47,107 nucleotides of DNA from Zygnema cylindricum (Eukaryota > Streptophyta > Zygnematophyceae > Zygnematales > Zygnemataceae), in contig JBBHKE010000630.1 of assembly GCA_037447655.1 (NCBI GenBank), positions 1-47,107 of the forward strand, given 5' to 3'. The notes under the pieces are model-generated. The model saw nothing but the letters and a program-made list of their open reading frames with translations, ran no database searches and was not told the DNA's origin. Positions 21,505 to 32,973 of this stretch are shown here, in pieces (within the stretch, counting starts at the first letter, position 1; each line of letters opens with the position of its first letter). The position numbers and the translations under genes are program-made.

Positions 21505-22558
21505 CGAAACTCTGAGACCTCCATAAGTCCTCAGAGTGGACAGCTTCCAAAAAGCCTCTATGATAACCCTGACCCCTTTGTGTTTCAGCAAAAACAACTG
21601 CCACCCTGGCAAACAATAACTTAGACCAACTTCACCTCGTGAAGGCAAGACTCCCTTGAGTCGATAGCAAAAAGAATCTCTGAATTTTCTCCCCTGAGTA
21701 GTAAGTTATGGAGGGTCAAAGTTGACCTTTTGTACAGAAGCTCTTTGGAAGAGAGTGTCCTATCTCCTAATTTTTCTAAGTCCTATCTCTCTCACAGACT
21801 CTATCTACTGATGTACACAGCCAATCAAAATACAGTTTCGTACACAAAAGTACAATTGTCGGTGTACTTTCTGTACGAACACTGTACGATATGGCCTAAA
21901 TGTCGACACGTGGTATGTCCGAATTCACTCCCTTAATCCTCGGCGATGTCGCGATCCAATGTCATTCCGCCACGTGTCATCCGATGTGGCGATGACCACA
22001 AACCGCCGAAATCCTCTTCCACGATCTCGGCGTTAATTCCGGCCGTCCGATTAAATTCACATTTAATCGTAGCCGTAATAAATACATGCGCGATATTCGT
22101 TTCATTAAAGAAATAAATGCGCGGTATTGGTTTCTTATCCGTACCGTAATCTGTACTTTTACATTACTGGATCTATGTATCCCGTAAACAGTTACAGTTA
22201 AATGAATTATCCTCTTTGATAATGTTTAATTAATTATCAAACCATATAGTACGTAACACTAGTGCTAGACTTAACGGCTAAGGCTATCGACTACCTGCTG
22301 TCTGCCGGCCGGTAGGTACCACGATCAAATCCTGTGGCCGGCACATACCTTTTAGTTAATAAATCCCTAACTAATATATATTTCCCGTAAACCTCTGGAT
22401 AGCCTAGGTAGCTAAGGCTCTAGCTCCCTCTCCAATTTCTCAGTGACTGCGACAAGTTTGAGAGTAAGAGAGAGAAGTTAGAGGTAGACTGCCTCGGCTT
22501 CTTTCTATATTTCTATTTAGACCTAGAAAATACTTAAAATGGACCATTAATTTCTACA
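21505..22558 (-). mobile_element. minus-strand copia LTR (3' LTR of a truncated copy)
   Basis: Reverse complement of the copia LTR over its full length, from GAAACTCTGAGACC to ATTTCTACA. The terminal TG of the flipped LTR reads CG. It is attached to the end of copia pol on its right (22559-22757), so it is the 3' LTR of an element read leftward. It most probably inserted into the integrase of the diverged copia copy. The GGTCAAAGTTGACC palindrome is at 21714-21727. Confidence 0.88.
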
Positions 22559-22757
22559 GTCCCCTTATTTTCTAGTCAATCTTTAATTTCAGACCACACT
22601 TCTCCCTGCAGAAAATTAGCTTAGGGGAAGGCACAGGTTTGGTCATCATATCTGCTACCATCTCACTATCTGGTCGGTACTCCCAACTGATTATTTTGTT
22701 TTCTACTTTCTCTCTAACAAAGCTGAGTCTGATGTCCATGTGTTTGGCTTTAAAATG
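22559..22757 (-). pseudogene. minus-strand copia pol C-terminus (RNase H end)
   Basis: Read on the minus strand, this corresponds to the last 65 or so residues of copia pol (KHMDIRLSFVREKVENKIIS, ending CGLKLKID and stop), followed by the polypurine tract before the LTR. Homology stops sharply at 22757 within the sequence for H-F-K-A-K-H. Beyond it lies gypsy sequence in the opposite orientation, so this is a deletion junction rather than an element end. Confidence 0.88.
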
Positions 22758-22783
22758 AACACTTTAGAGAGGGGGAGTGATGA

Positions 22784-24660
22784 AAGGCTTTCAAGGAACT
22801 AAAAAGGAAGTTGACATCTGCCCCTACACTGGTGTATCCTGATCCTGTTCTGGAATTTGAATTTCTGATTACTACTGATGCATGGATAAAGGTCTAGGTG
22901 CAGTCATAAGTCAAAAAGTCGGCAACCATTTTCACCCTATTGCTTTTGAGTCTAGGAAATTTAATGATGCTGAAAAAACTATCCAGAACAAGAAAAAAGA
23001 ATTACTTGCAATAGTTCATGCATTGGTGAAATGGCGTTGTTATTTGCATAATAAAGAATTTACAATTCATTGTGATAGTAAGGCGCTCTCCTATCTACAA
23101 AGATTAAGTGATACTAAGATTATGACTGGCAAACAGGTTAGGTGGATGCAAATATTGGCATATTTCAAATTTAATGGCAAACATATTTCGGAAAGACAAA
23201 TGTAGTCGCAGTTCCTTTATGAAGATGTTTTGAAATAAATGTGGTGGTTCGCAATAAATTGATTTTAGATGTGTTAGAAATGTTTATTGTAAAGATTATT
23301 ATTTTGTTATGATTTGCAATAATATTTTGGGAGGGAATTTTGACCCATTGAATGACAAGCATGTCAAAAACTTTAGAATAGAAGATGGTTCACTGTATCT
23401 GCGAACAACGGATAGAGTTTGCATTCCTGAAATGGGAGACTTAAGAAAAACAACTTTTACAAGAAGCACATGAGCATTTAGGACATCTAGGTCGAGATAA
23501 AACTCTTAGTCGGTTGCAGAGTTGGTTATTTTGGCCCGGGATGGCAAAAGAGGTGTCAAAACACGTGGAAAGTTGTGTCCCTTGCCAACAACATAAACTT
23601 AGTAACCAGAAACCTAGAGGTCTCTTAAAACCTTTAAACATCCCCCAAAGACCATGGGCATCTCTCACTATAGATTTTATTGTCAGATTGCCAGCTATAT
23701 CTAGAAGAAATGACAGTATCATAGTCGTAGTCGAAAGCATCAATAAAATGACAATATTTATCCCATGCAAAACTACTCATTCAGTTGTGGATATTGCAAA
23801 TTTATATTTTGACAACATAGTCAAACACCATGGAGACCCTATGTTTATAGTCAATGATGGGGATTCTAAATTTGCGACTACATTTTGGAAAGAATTGCAG
23901 CAAAATTTAGGCACTGGATTAAAAATGAGTACCTCTTATCATCCTTAAACAGATGGACGGATAGATAAGATGAACCGTACATTAGAGGAAACGCTTAGGA
24001 CTGTTTGCAGTGGAGTTCAGAACACATGGGAATTTAAACTGCCATTAATGGAATTTGCATACAATTCATGTAAACACGCTAGTACAAGATTCTCACCGTT
24101 TGAAGTTGCATACGGATACCAACCCAATAAGCATTAGACTTAATAACAGAGGTCACTCAAAAGAGTACAGGTTCTCTAACAGAGTTTTGGGAATACATTC
24201 AAACAGTTTGGAAAACAGTACGGGATGCATTAGTGGAGGCACAAATGAGGCAAGAGTCAAATACTAACCGCAAACGAGGTGATTGGGTGGTAAGCAGAGG
24301 TGATAAGGTTTGGCTTTCTACAACTCCTTACAAGTGTAAGATCGAGGGACAATCAGATCCTACGGGGAAATTTGCTCCTAAGTACATTGGACCATTTACT
24401 GTAATCGAGATGATATCGTCAGTTGCTGCCAAATTGGACTTTTCGCCTTCAACAAAAATTCATCCAGCTATACACATCAGTCAACTAAAACCAGCAAAGC
24501 TTCGGCCAACTGAAAAAATATTGAAATTGGATCCTTTAATAATTGTAGAACTTGAGGATCTCAGATTGGTAATAGATTGGGTTGGTCAACGCTTTAAGGT
24601 CGCCAATACTATATTTTGGCAAGTCGTTATCTAACAAGGCTAGAAGATGAGTTAACTTTA
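22784..24660 (+). pseudogene. Ty3/gypsy RNase H and integrase remnant
   Basis: The RT tail and RNase H start at AFKELKRKLTSAPTLVYPDP, then ITTDA, followed by a frame change into KGLGAVISQKVGNHFHPIAF and HCDSKALSYLQRL. The integrase zinc finger is H-x3-H (HEHLGHL) with C-V-P-C (about 23466-23590). The core has D in SLTIDFIV and D in VNDGDSKF. The expected third acidic residue (in TDGQTERVNR) reads D within TDGRIDKMNR. A TAA lies just before TDGR, at about 23946. The C-terminal part (24233-24634) has KYIGPF and IHPAIHISQLKP, as in chromovirus-like or related gypsy integrases. gag, protease and most of RT are deleted. Clearly inactive. Confidence 0.9.
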
Positions 24661-24760
24661 GAAGATAAAAGTTCGGAGTTTTTACAAAGGTATTCGAGGG
24701 ATAATAATATAGAAGTCTCGTCTTGAGAATTAAATGTTTTAATAAAAGTCAATTAAATAT

Positions 24761-24773
24761 AACGAGGGGATGA
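24761..24773 (+). promoter_or_regulatory. gypsy polypurine tract
   Basis: AACGAGGGGATGA directly precedes the 3' LTR start TGTAACAATAATAG, the expected position for plus-strand priming. Confidence 0.75.
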
Positions 24774-25698
24774 TGTAACAATAATAGTGGATCGAACTTG
24801 TTCGTAAATGGGTATTTAAGTGTTATGAATATAGAGTTTTTAATTTGATAGACGTCCGCGAAAGAATCGCACGATTTGGGGTTGTATTTTAAAATACATA
24901 GTGATTGGTGTATTTAGGCGACAGCGCTACGTCAAAATAACGAATGGGTGTTCATTGTTACGAGTTGAGGGCCAAACTAGCCGCAAAATTTAAGGCGCAC
25001 GTTTATAAAGTACGAAACGAAATCAATATTTCGTTAGGTACGCACGATGGTTCGTTTCGTACAATTTATAGTACGAAACGTCACTTTCACTTTATGGAAT
25101 TTCGTAGGAAGTTTCGCGTGCAAAATTTGCGACGCACGTTCGTGCGAAGTCGCGTTTCGTTTGGCGCGCACTTTTGCAGGTAAATGTTACGTAGTGAAAC
25201 GTAGCGTTTGATTGGCTAGATATGTTACGTAATTGGTGAGAGATTTCGCACGTTTTTGCATTTGTCAGTCTGAGTCCTTACTGAACAGTGATTGGCCCAT
25301 GTAAAACCTGTTCAACAGAGCGTTGACTCTAGCCTGGCGAGCCCAGAGTGATGATGGATAAATAGTGAAGTCTAAGAGAAGAGTAGACATGTTTTCCTTT
25401 GGAAAACTTTGTGGAAATTCTGATTGATCTTGGTCTTGAGCCATTAAAACCAAATTGGAGCAATGGCATTTTTGCACTGAAATCTCTTACACACTAAGTA
25501 GTGTTTTAGTAGTTAAAACATATAATTATTAAGAGTGGAGAGTAGTGGAAAACACTTTAAAAAGAAGGGTTGAGCCACGAGGGTAAGAGACCAAGCTAAT
25601 GTTATGTGGACATAAGCTTTTTCTAATTTAAAGTTTATCCTTATGTGAGTGCTTTCGAATGTAATGGGATTTTTCGAGAGCTAGGAGATCCTATTACA
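24774..25698 (+). repeat. gypsy 3' LTR (925 bp)
   Basis: Starts TGTAACAATAATAG and ends GATCCTATTACA. It matches the three pieces of the interrupted 5' LTR and preserves the uninterrupted site (CGAGC near 25340) where the solo copia LTR sits in the 5' LTR. It is followed by the target duplication TTGTG (25699-25703). Confidence 0.9.
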
Positions 25699-25703
25699 TT
25701 GTG

Positions 25704-27016
25704 CAAGTTGTAGAAAAATTCCTCGCTAGTTAGATTTACCTTGTGTATTTTTATTTAATAATTTAATAGAATTGGCTCGAGCTATTCCCTTATTGAGAGC
25801 GTATTATCAACATAATTTATTATGCAACCCTTGTATGTAAGCAATGGTACTTAGGTAAGATGGTTGTTGGACAATATAGTTGTCAAATCTGCTTCCAGTT
25901 TATCTTATTCAAACAATACAACACCTATCATGCTAAATAGAAGACATAAAATACCGTATGCTATTTCTTTGGAAGAATGAGGGTTCTTTGTACACGAGGA
26001 TATGAGTATATATAGGTGTGTTAAATTTGTATATTTAACACGTGTTTCTTTTTATTTCCTTTATTCTCTTCATTAACTTTGACTTTGTCAACCCCCCCCC
26101 TGCATGCATCTATACTCGTGATTGTAACGACACGAGGTTGATGCGCGTTTCTTCCACCTCATTTCCACGCAAAGTAAAATTTTGTTTGTACTTTTTCCAA
26201 CTTCACCAGCGAGTGCCCAATTGCACAAAACCATTCCTAAAAGGGAGTTGACGCAACGAGTGGACTAATCCACTAGTTCGCTCAAACGGTTAGGGAACTG
26301 CATGAGATATTTTTCTTTTGTGTACCTTTTGTTTGTGCCTTTAAGAGCCAAAAACTATTTGGAGGAGACAACCACCACCTAGTAGATGACTTTATAGCGT
26401 AAATGTTTATAATATGTATCCTCTACGCCACATTCTAAACAAACTCCCCAAGTAAGAATGTTATATAAAAAGTCATTTAACTCCCATTTGGTGTTGCAAA
26501 CAGTATAGCTTATCACGTCGTCGGGCAAACTGCTGGTTCAAATAGACCACTTAACCTCGTGATTCTAATTTTTACCATTGCCCATGCCTTTTTCGTCCTA
26601 CTCATATAACACCATAGCTTGGACAAAAGTCGCCCCTCTAAAACTTGGTGTCGCCTCAAGAGTTGGAGTACGGGTTTTTTGCATATACAATAATAATTGT
26701 TTGCTAAATTATTAAACACTACAATCCAGCGCGCCCTCATATTCGTCACCAAAGGTTTCAACTTGATATCAACGTAGCGTGACATAGCCATTACAATTAA
26801 ACCGTTTACTATGGAACTAGTTAAATAGTTGCGGTTCGATTCTATTATACCCTTCATCGATAATTTCTCCGGTCGTATCGCGACGATGTTAGTTTTTGTA
26901 ACTGATTAACATTGTATTCGTTCTATGAAATATGTGTCGCATCCAAAAGTTGTGTGTAGCGGGTAAAAAGCGACCTTTCAAACCTCGATACAAAAACTTT
27001 GAAGCATTGTGTGTTG
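25704..27016. other. non-coding, AT-rich interval
   Basis: No gene or paired terminal repeats that I could support. It includes a C9 homopolymer near 26092. The frame at 26513-26857 (minus) has no recognisable domain. Confidence 0.4.
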
Positions 27017-27024
27017 TAAGACTA

Positions 27025-27501
27025 CACAGGTCGCAATAGTCTAAATTGCTGATACCCGAATTCGACATTTTTTTTTCAAAATCTGAACACCCGAAATCTG
27101 CCCGCGTTTTGTCACGCTCCTAAATTGTTACTCGGTACTCGATAGGCTTTTGCGAAGAAAAAAGTTAACCGAAACTCGATTTCTCGCGACTACCCGTATC
27201 CGACCGTACCGGAATAAGTACAAAATTAATGGTACATCTCCCACATACCTTCCACGATACCAAGAGTATAAAGTATAGTATGGGTAACACTATACTGTAG
27301 AGTACTGTAGTGGAACGTACCTACGAAACCTTTAATATTTTTCGTTTTATGTTTACCCGGCCGTACCCGAATTTGTTTTTTTTTATCACCCGGCCGAATC
27401 CGGCTGGCCCCCAAAATTTGGCACCCGAATCCGTTCCGGATCCGACGCCGGCGGGCGGGTACCGGTCGGGTACGGATTCGGGTACCCGATTGCGACCTCT
27501 G
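27025..27501. mobile_element. hAT-like non-autonomous element, ACCCG-rich (477 bp)
   Basis: Inverted ends CACAGGTCGCAAT (left) and the complement of CAGAGGTCGCAAT (right) are flanked by an 8-bp duplication with one change: TAAGACTA (27017-27024) and TTAGACTA (27502-27509). The interior, especially 27350-27495, repeats GGTACCCG/ACCCGAAT-type motifs in both orientations, as is common in the subterminal regions of plant hAT elements. No transposase is present. Confidence 0.75.
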
Positions 27502-27678
27502 TTAGACTATAAAGTACCCCCGTGTCGTTTATCCAGCAATTGGCCTCGATGCAATACACTGTTTTTTTCTTCCCTCTTGTTTCTTTTTGTTTGGAATGGC
27601 CCTCGCGTATGACCCGGCTCCTGTTGGACCGACCAAATGGATCATCACGAAAATATGCGTTTTCACGTCTCAAAATAG

Positions 27679-28564
27679 TAGTGTTGTGTATCGGTAAGGA
27701 TTTGTCGATAACCGATATGTGCCTTTTTTCGGGTACCCGATAATCGATATATTGGTACGATATATCGACATTGGTCTTATCACCGATCAGTAGCCGATAA
27801 TATCGGGTACTTATCGGCGATAATGCCGATAACGATAATTATCGGCGATAGCTGTACGGACCGTACAGATAAATGTACGGTTTGTACACTCAACTGTACG
27901 TCATATTCTCCGAACGTGTACAAGCATAGAAAGTACTGTAGCCGCCATGAAATCTGTACGATTTTGATAACGATCCAGTAAAAACGATGTACCTTTCACA
28001 TCCGACGCCATGGCTTTGTCCCTTAATTCCTTGAGATCCACTAGGGACCTGCCACGTGTCAATCTATCGGCTTTTTTGGCAAAAGCTACCAAAAGAGCCA
28101 TTCCGGGATGCCGGCGCTCACGCTGGCCCGTCCGTTCGTGTTTTCTCATTCCAAGTCGTCCGTTCGATTCCGGCGGCGCGCAGAATGTTATTTTGCGTCC
28201 GTTGTACTTTTGTGTCCGCCGTCCTTTTCCAGTTCCATGTTCACCAGTTTTTCAGTAAATTTCCGTACGTCGCCGTAAAATTTTTGTTCAGTTAACCAGC
28301 CAATGTTTATGCGCCGCGTTTACCGTAATAAATTGCAGTTAAACTGTAACGGAACAGATTTTTATACGTGGCATGCCAAAATCAATAAAATAATACAGTA
28401 TGTTATAAAGTACTATTGTACGCATACTATATATTTTTTAAGTTATCGCCGATATGGAATTTGTTGGTCCCAGACCGATATATCGGAAGCTCTGACCGTT
28501 CGATAACCGATAACTATCGGTATCGGTGTTATCGCGATAAGTTTTTTACCGATACACAACACTA
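27679..28564. mobile_element. hAT-like non-autonomous element (886 bp) with perfect 8-bp TSD
   Basis: Perfect 19-bp inverted ends TAGTGTTGTGTATCGGTAA are flanked by CAAAATAG on both sides (27671-27678 and 28565-28572). The subterminal regions are dense in CGATA/TATCG motifs in both orientations. The middle is GC-richer (about 27990-28250), and the 82- and 79-codon frames there are not recognisable. An 8-bp duplication and TAGTG ends indicate the hAT superfamily. The partial element at 1-299 is a relative. Confidence 0.9.
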
Positions 28565-28572
28565 CAAAATAG

Positions 28573-29502
28573 GCATTTTATGAGCCGAGGCTCAGCCCTT
28601 AAAGCAAATGTCCATTCTGACAGAGAGCCCTTCTTTCGACAGTTGTATGCAATGATGGTAAAGAACAGGATCATATTGGTCGAAGGCAAAGTTTTATTGG
28701 TCCATTTTTCTGGCGCGGATAAAAAATGCTCGCCGGTACGTTAACTTTTTGCGCTAACGACGGGATCTCCATATCGTTATCACTTATCGGGTATTCCCTT
28801 CTTCCAAACGCTTCCACCTGTACGAATGGTCAGTTTCAAATTCAACCCGCAAACTTGGCGTAGAAATTTCAAATTTCGTTAGTGTACGGCGCATTTCGTA
28901 CGCAAACAAAATCATCATTTCTATCTAATGTTGGTTGTCCATCTTTTGTCGATTACGCTATTCGTTACGATTTTCTAATATATATTGTCGCGCGAAAACG
29001 ATACCGTACAAGATTTTGCTAAATATATTATATACGGTATACACGAAAATACCACCGGAAAAGCCATTTTCGGACTGAAAATACTTCGAAATAGTGAAGG
29101 CATGACTGAGAGTTCGACTAGATCGATACTAATTCTACGTCATGAGTCCAAAACCCTAAAAATATATAAAATTGCCGCGGCGCTGTAAAATAGGTTTGAA
29201 CAAAAGGTACAGTATTTGGTAACGTATCTGAAGATTTGCCACTTTTATAGCGATCCATTTTACTTCAATTTTCTTTATATTGTTTCTAACTTGATGTACC
29301 GTACAGGGTAATCAGTAATCACATATTCTGGAAACACAGTGATCGCTGTCAGTAACCACAGTAATGCAGTTTGTCGTTTGTACGACATGCGCATAACAAA
29401 CAAAAAAGAACCGGAAGTTACGCGACAATAATCTCTGTAACTGATTGACGCCCGAGTGATCTACTGTCCTGTACTATTCATTATTTTTGCTGCGCGCAGA
29501 TA
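28573..29502. other. non-coding interval
   Basis: No gene that I can support. The last ~60 bases (about 29440-29502) resemble the start of the foldback arm at 32221, with the MITE dimer inserted into it. The rest shows only scattered CGTAC-containing short repeats. Confidence 0.4.
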
Positions 29503-29991
29503 CACCGTGAATCGCTATTAGCGTACATGACGCTAATTGGGGTACCCCTTTTTTTGGGGCAAATTCTCAAATAGAATAAAGTACGCTAAATGTTTTTGCA
29601 CGTTATTTGAGGTACCCCGCTCAATACGGTTCATAACTGTAATTTAGTGTCCTTTTAAATAGTGTGATGTACGGACTGTCAGATATGTACTATTCCGTAC
29701 CTTTTTAAATTTAAAAGTACAGAAAATATAATAATATATAATTGCGTAAATATTTTCCGGCATACGCAGATGTCAAAAAAACGCGACCGGGTACGATTTG
29801 AACAATTTCGTACATCTACATGTTTTAGTGTGGACATATTATGTGCCGAAATTTTTTACAAAGCAGTTTACAAATTAGAGTACATGATAAATTAGTATCA
29901 TGGTGTACCCGAAAAAACACAATTTACCGTAAAGTACGCTAATTGTTTCATTACGCTATATTTTTTATTACGCTAATAGCGATTCACGGTG
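29503..29991. mobile_element. TA-flanked MITE, copy B (489 bp)
   Basis: Inverted ends CACCGTGAATCGCTATTAG on both sides, left TA at 29501-29502 and right TA at 29992-29993. The interior is AT-rich and non-coding, with a GGGGTACCCC palindrome near the left end. It is almost identical to copy C, which begins directly after the shared TA. Confidence 0.9.
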
Positions 29992-29993
29992 TA

Positions 29994-30481
29994 CACCGTA
30001 ATCGCTATTAGCGTACATGACGCTAATTGGGGTACCCCTTTTTTTGGGGCAAATTCTCAAATAGAATAAAGTACGCTAAATGTTTTTGCACGTTATTTGA
30101 GGTACCCCGCTCAATGCGGTTCATAACTGTAATTTAGTTCCCTTTTAAATAGTGTGGTGTACGGACTGCCAGATCTGTACTATTCCGTACATTTTTAAAT
30201 TTAAAAGTACAGAAAATATAATAATATATAATTGCGTAAATATTTTCCGGCATACGCAGATGTCAAAAAAACGCGACGGCGTACGAAATGAACAGTTTCG
30301 TACATATATATGTTTTAGTGTGGACATATTATGTGCTGAAAATTTTTACAAAGCAGTTTACAAATTAGAGTACATGATAAATTAGTATCATGGTGTACCC
30401 GAAAAAACACAATTTACCGTAAAGTACGCTAATTGTTTCATTACGCTATCTATTTCATTACGCTAATAGCGATTCACGGTG
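29994..30481. mobile_element. TA-flanked MITE, copy C (488 bp), tandem with copy B
   Basis: Same orientation as copy B and nearly the same sequence throughout, starting immediately after the shared TA (29992-29993) and followed by TA at 30482-30483. Its left end reads CACCGTAATCGC, one base shorter than in copy B, while the right end is intact. Confidence 0.9.
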
Positions 30482-30483
30482 TA

Positions 30484-30790
30484 GTTGTCAAAAATTGTAC
30501 ATTTGAAGTACAGTTTCGTACAAGCTACGTACCTTTAAAGTTCAGATTTGACGGTCAATCCGTCGAACAGCTTTGATTGGCGAAATATTGTAACGGCGGT
30601 TAAAAAACTGTCGCGCTTGCGAACGTCGACCGTCATGAAAAAAAAAACCAATTCACACGGCCGGCGCAGGTTTACTGTAACAAAACTGAGGCAGCCACAG
30701 CCACATATAAATAAAATGGCTGCGCGCAGGTAGTTACTCACTTCACGTGAGCTCCACTGTGAAAGCACACACCGACAAATTCTAAAACTT
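30484..30790. repeat. solitary arm related to the foldback element
   Basis: The sequence from GTCAAAAATTGTAC to GTGAGCTCCACTGTGAAAGC aligns with 32274-32550, the left arm of the foldback element, including GTCGCGCTTGCGAA and a CACGTGAGCTCCAC-type block. The outermost part of the arm lies left of the MITE dimer (about 29440-29500), so the dimer is inserted within the arm. No inverted partner arm was found nearby. Confidence 0.6.
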
Positions 30791-31776
30791 TCGCCATGGT
30801 TTCCCGATTTTGTTTTTTAGCCCTTTCTCACTCTACTTGCCATCAAAATACGCCCAAAAATAGTAAAAACAAAAAAAAAATAGAGATCTTTCATTTGATA
30901 CCACTATTTACGTTTTTCGTTGCAATAATTTTGAGATAGACGCGGTAGTGGGAGAGGGAGAGAGAGAGGCTCTTTCACGGATTTCGCTTTTGCGAAATGG
31001 CGTCTGTTGGTCGAGACCCCTCCACGACCCTTGTACGGGAAAAAGCGCACGGAAAAAAGTCACACACAGGCTGGAACGTGCAGTGGGTTTTATTTTTAGT
31101 ACTCCACGCGCAAAAATTGTCAAAAACCTCCGACGTGTGCGACAACATCTGCCTATTCGCTCATAGCGTGGAACTTTTGTTAAAATCGCCTCGCGAGGTG
31201 ATTTTTTTAGAAGTTTGAAGATGATCTCGAAGGACGCGAAAGTGGGTCAAACGCGCTTGACGACAAACTACATCGCACTAGACGACAAATTGCAGTACAT
31301 GTATAGTTACAAAATGATGCAAATTGTATTGTGGTAATCTCATTTTTTTAGTACGACTGCCGATTTTCTTGTTGAGTGCCAAGTTTTGGAGGAAAACGAC
31401 ATAAAAAAAACCCTAACTTTATCACATGGGTAAGTGCCCTTACTTTCACATGCCATCGTCCGTATCGTTCCGTACAAGTTAGCGAGGCAACCAGCGTACG
31501 ATCTGGTACATTTTAGTATTTTACAGTATTCCATTTAAATATCTCTTGAAAAGTAAAAGAAAAACAATAATATTAATTATAGTTTAGGTAAAAGGTTTGT
31601 AATTTAGGGGCGCAAAAATAGATTTATCGGCACTAATAGATTAATAGCCTAATAGGGATTTACTGTGTACTGTTTTGATCAGTAATTGCGGTATTTTTTT
31701 TTTGTGTTCATTATGAGATACTGTAATTTTTCGTATGAAATGTGTCATTAACCATGGAGTTCAGTACAGTACAATA
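30791..31776. other. non-coding interval
   Basis: No gene that I can support. The three overlapping short frames at 30908-31218 have no domain. A CCTAATAGGGATTTACTGTG sequence ending near 31667 faintly resembles a right end of the TA-flanked MITE family, but no left partner was found. Confidence 0.4.
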
Positions 31777-31993
31777 CACCGCCAATCGCTATTAGCGTAT
31801 AAGTTTTTTTAGCGTATAACAATAATTACCGTTATTAACGCTAATTGTGAATTTGAAAATTTTCAAAGAAATCATTTACTCTAATTAGGAATTAGGCTTT
31901 TTTTTAAATAGTATGGATAATTCTATTTGAGAATTTGGGAAAAATTTGGGGGAACCAAATTAGCGTTCAATACGCTAATAGCGATTGGCAGTG
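31777..31993. mobile_element. TA-flanked MITE, short copy D (217 bp)
   Basis: Inverted ends CACCGCCAATCGCTATTAG and, read from the right, CACTGCCAATCGCTATTAG. TA flanks both sides (31775-31776 and 31994-31995). It shares the ends but not the length of copies A, B and C, so it is an internally deleted or distinct subfamily. Confidence 0.88.
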
Positions 31994-32721
31994 TAGTACA
32001 ATACCCCACAAAAAATATTCGTACCATGGCCGACTCTGGCTACATCAATTTGTAGTATATTAACCAAAAAAAAAAAACCAACATGAAAATACCGTAACCT
32101 AAAAAAAAAAGTATGGAGAAAAAAACCAGCAGCAAATAAAAGTATAGAGTGAAAAATCAACAACAGTTGAGCCTTTTTACGGGTGAGGAAACTAAAAGTA
32201 CATCTACGGGCAAATTTATAGGGGATTGATCACGGCAGTGACTATTTTGGTTGCGCACAGTCATTTACGTCATTTTGTCAAAAAATGTACGTTAGAAGTT
32301 TACATTTTTACATTTATAATACCGTTGAATGTAAAATTGACAGTCAATCGCTTATACAACTTTAACTTTCATAATATTGTTTCAACCGCTTAAACTTTTG
32401 TCGCGCTTGCGAATGTTGACCATCATAATAAAATTAGTAATTCACACGGTCGACAAACGTTTACGGTTACAAAAACTGCGGCAACCGCGTGTAAATAAAA
32501 GTGTTGTAGTCAGTCACTTTTTGTCGTTACGTGAGCTCCACGGTGAGAGCACGTTGGTTTTTAACTTAGTCAAAAAATTGAAATTTAGTCGTCTAAGCGT
32601 TACATTGAACTTATATGCAAACCGAAACGAAACCCCTTTAAACTAAATTATTGTAAGTCTTGTATGGAAATATTAAAACGCACGAAACGAAATAAAAATT
32701 GTACACTATAATAAAACGAAC

Positions 32722-32973
32722 CATAGTTAAAAAGTAGGTGAAAGTAGCCCATGCAATATGCTATTGTACGCAAAACATACAATATGACCTTAAGACCCAT
32801 ATTGTATTGGTCGCAAAATGAAAAAAATAGTAACAGGGTTGAGTTGCACATCGTTCGATATAGAATTAAACATCATCGGACGGTCGGTGATCAAAGTAGC
32901 GATCTAAGAAGATTTCATGAAAAGCCCATAACACAACTTGCGCCTACCATAAAACGCTTACTTTTGAACTATG
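32722..32973. mobile_element. CATAGTTC-ended element, copy 1 (252 bp), in the foldback spacer
   Basis: The left end CATAGTTAAAAAGTAGG and the right end (read inward) CATAGTTCAAAAGTAAG are inverted repeats. The flanks AAACGAAC (32714-32721) and AAACGATC (32974-32981) form an 8-bp duplication with one change, hAT-like. The interior shares GCAATATG, GACCCATATTGTATTGG and CGGACGGTCGGTGATCAAAG with copies 2 and 3. Confidence 0.82.

Larger units (their letters stand above)
4903..25698 (+). mobile_element. outer Ty3/gypsy retrotransposon with nested insertions
   Basis: The whole complex is one gypsy element: TSD TTGTG on both sides, 5' LTR, initiator-tRNA primer site, leader, surviving RNase H and integrase, polypurine tract, 3' LTR. 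Inside are a solo copia LTR, a nearly full copia, a second diverged copia copy with its own ~5-kb insertion, and a minus-strand copia fragment. About 3 kb of gypsy sequence survives. The missing gag-protease-RT was probably lost in the deletion ending at about 22757. Confidence 0.85.

Noticed and set aside
31602-31668. Possible right end of another TA-flanked MITE (ATTTACTGTG followed by TA)
   Set aside because: The end is diverged and no matching left end was found upstream.
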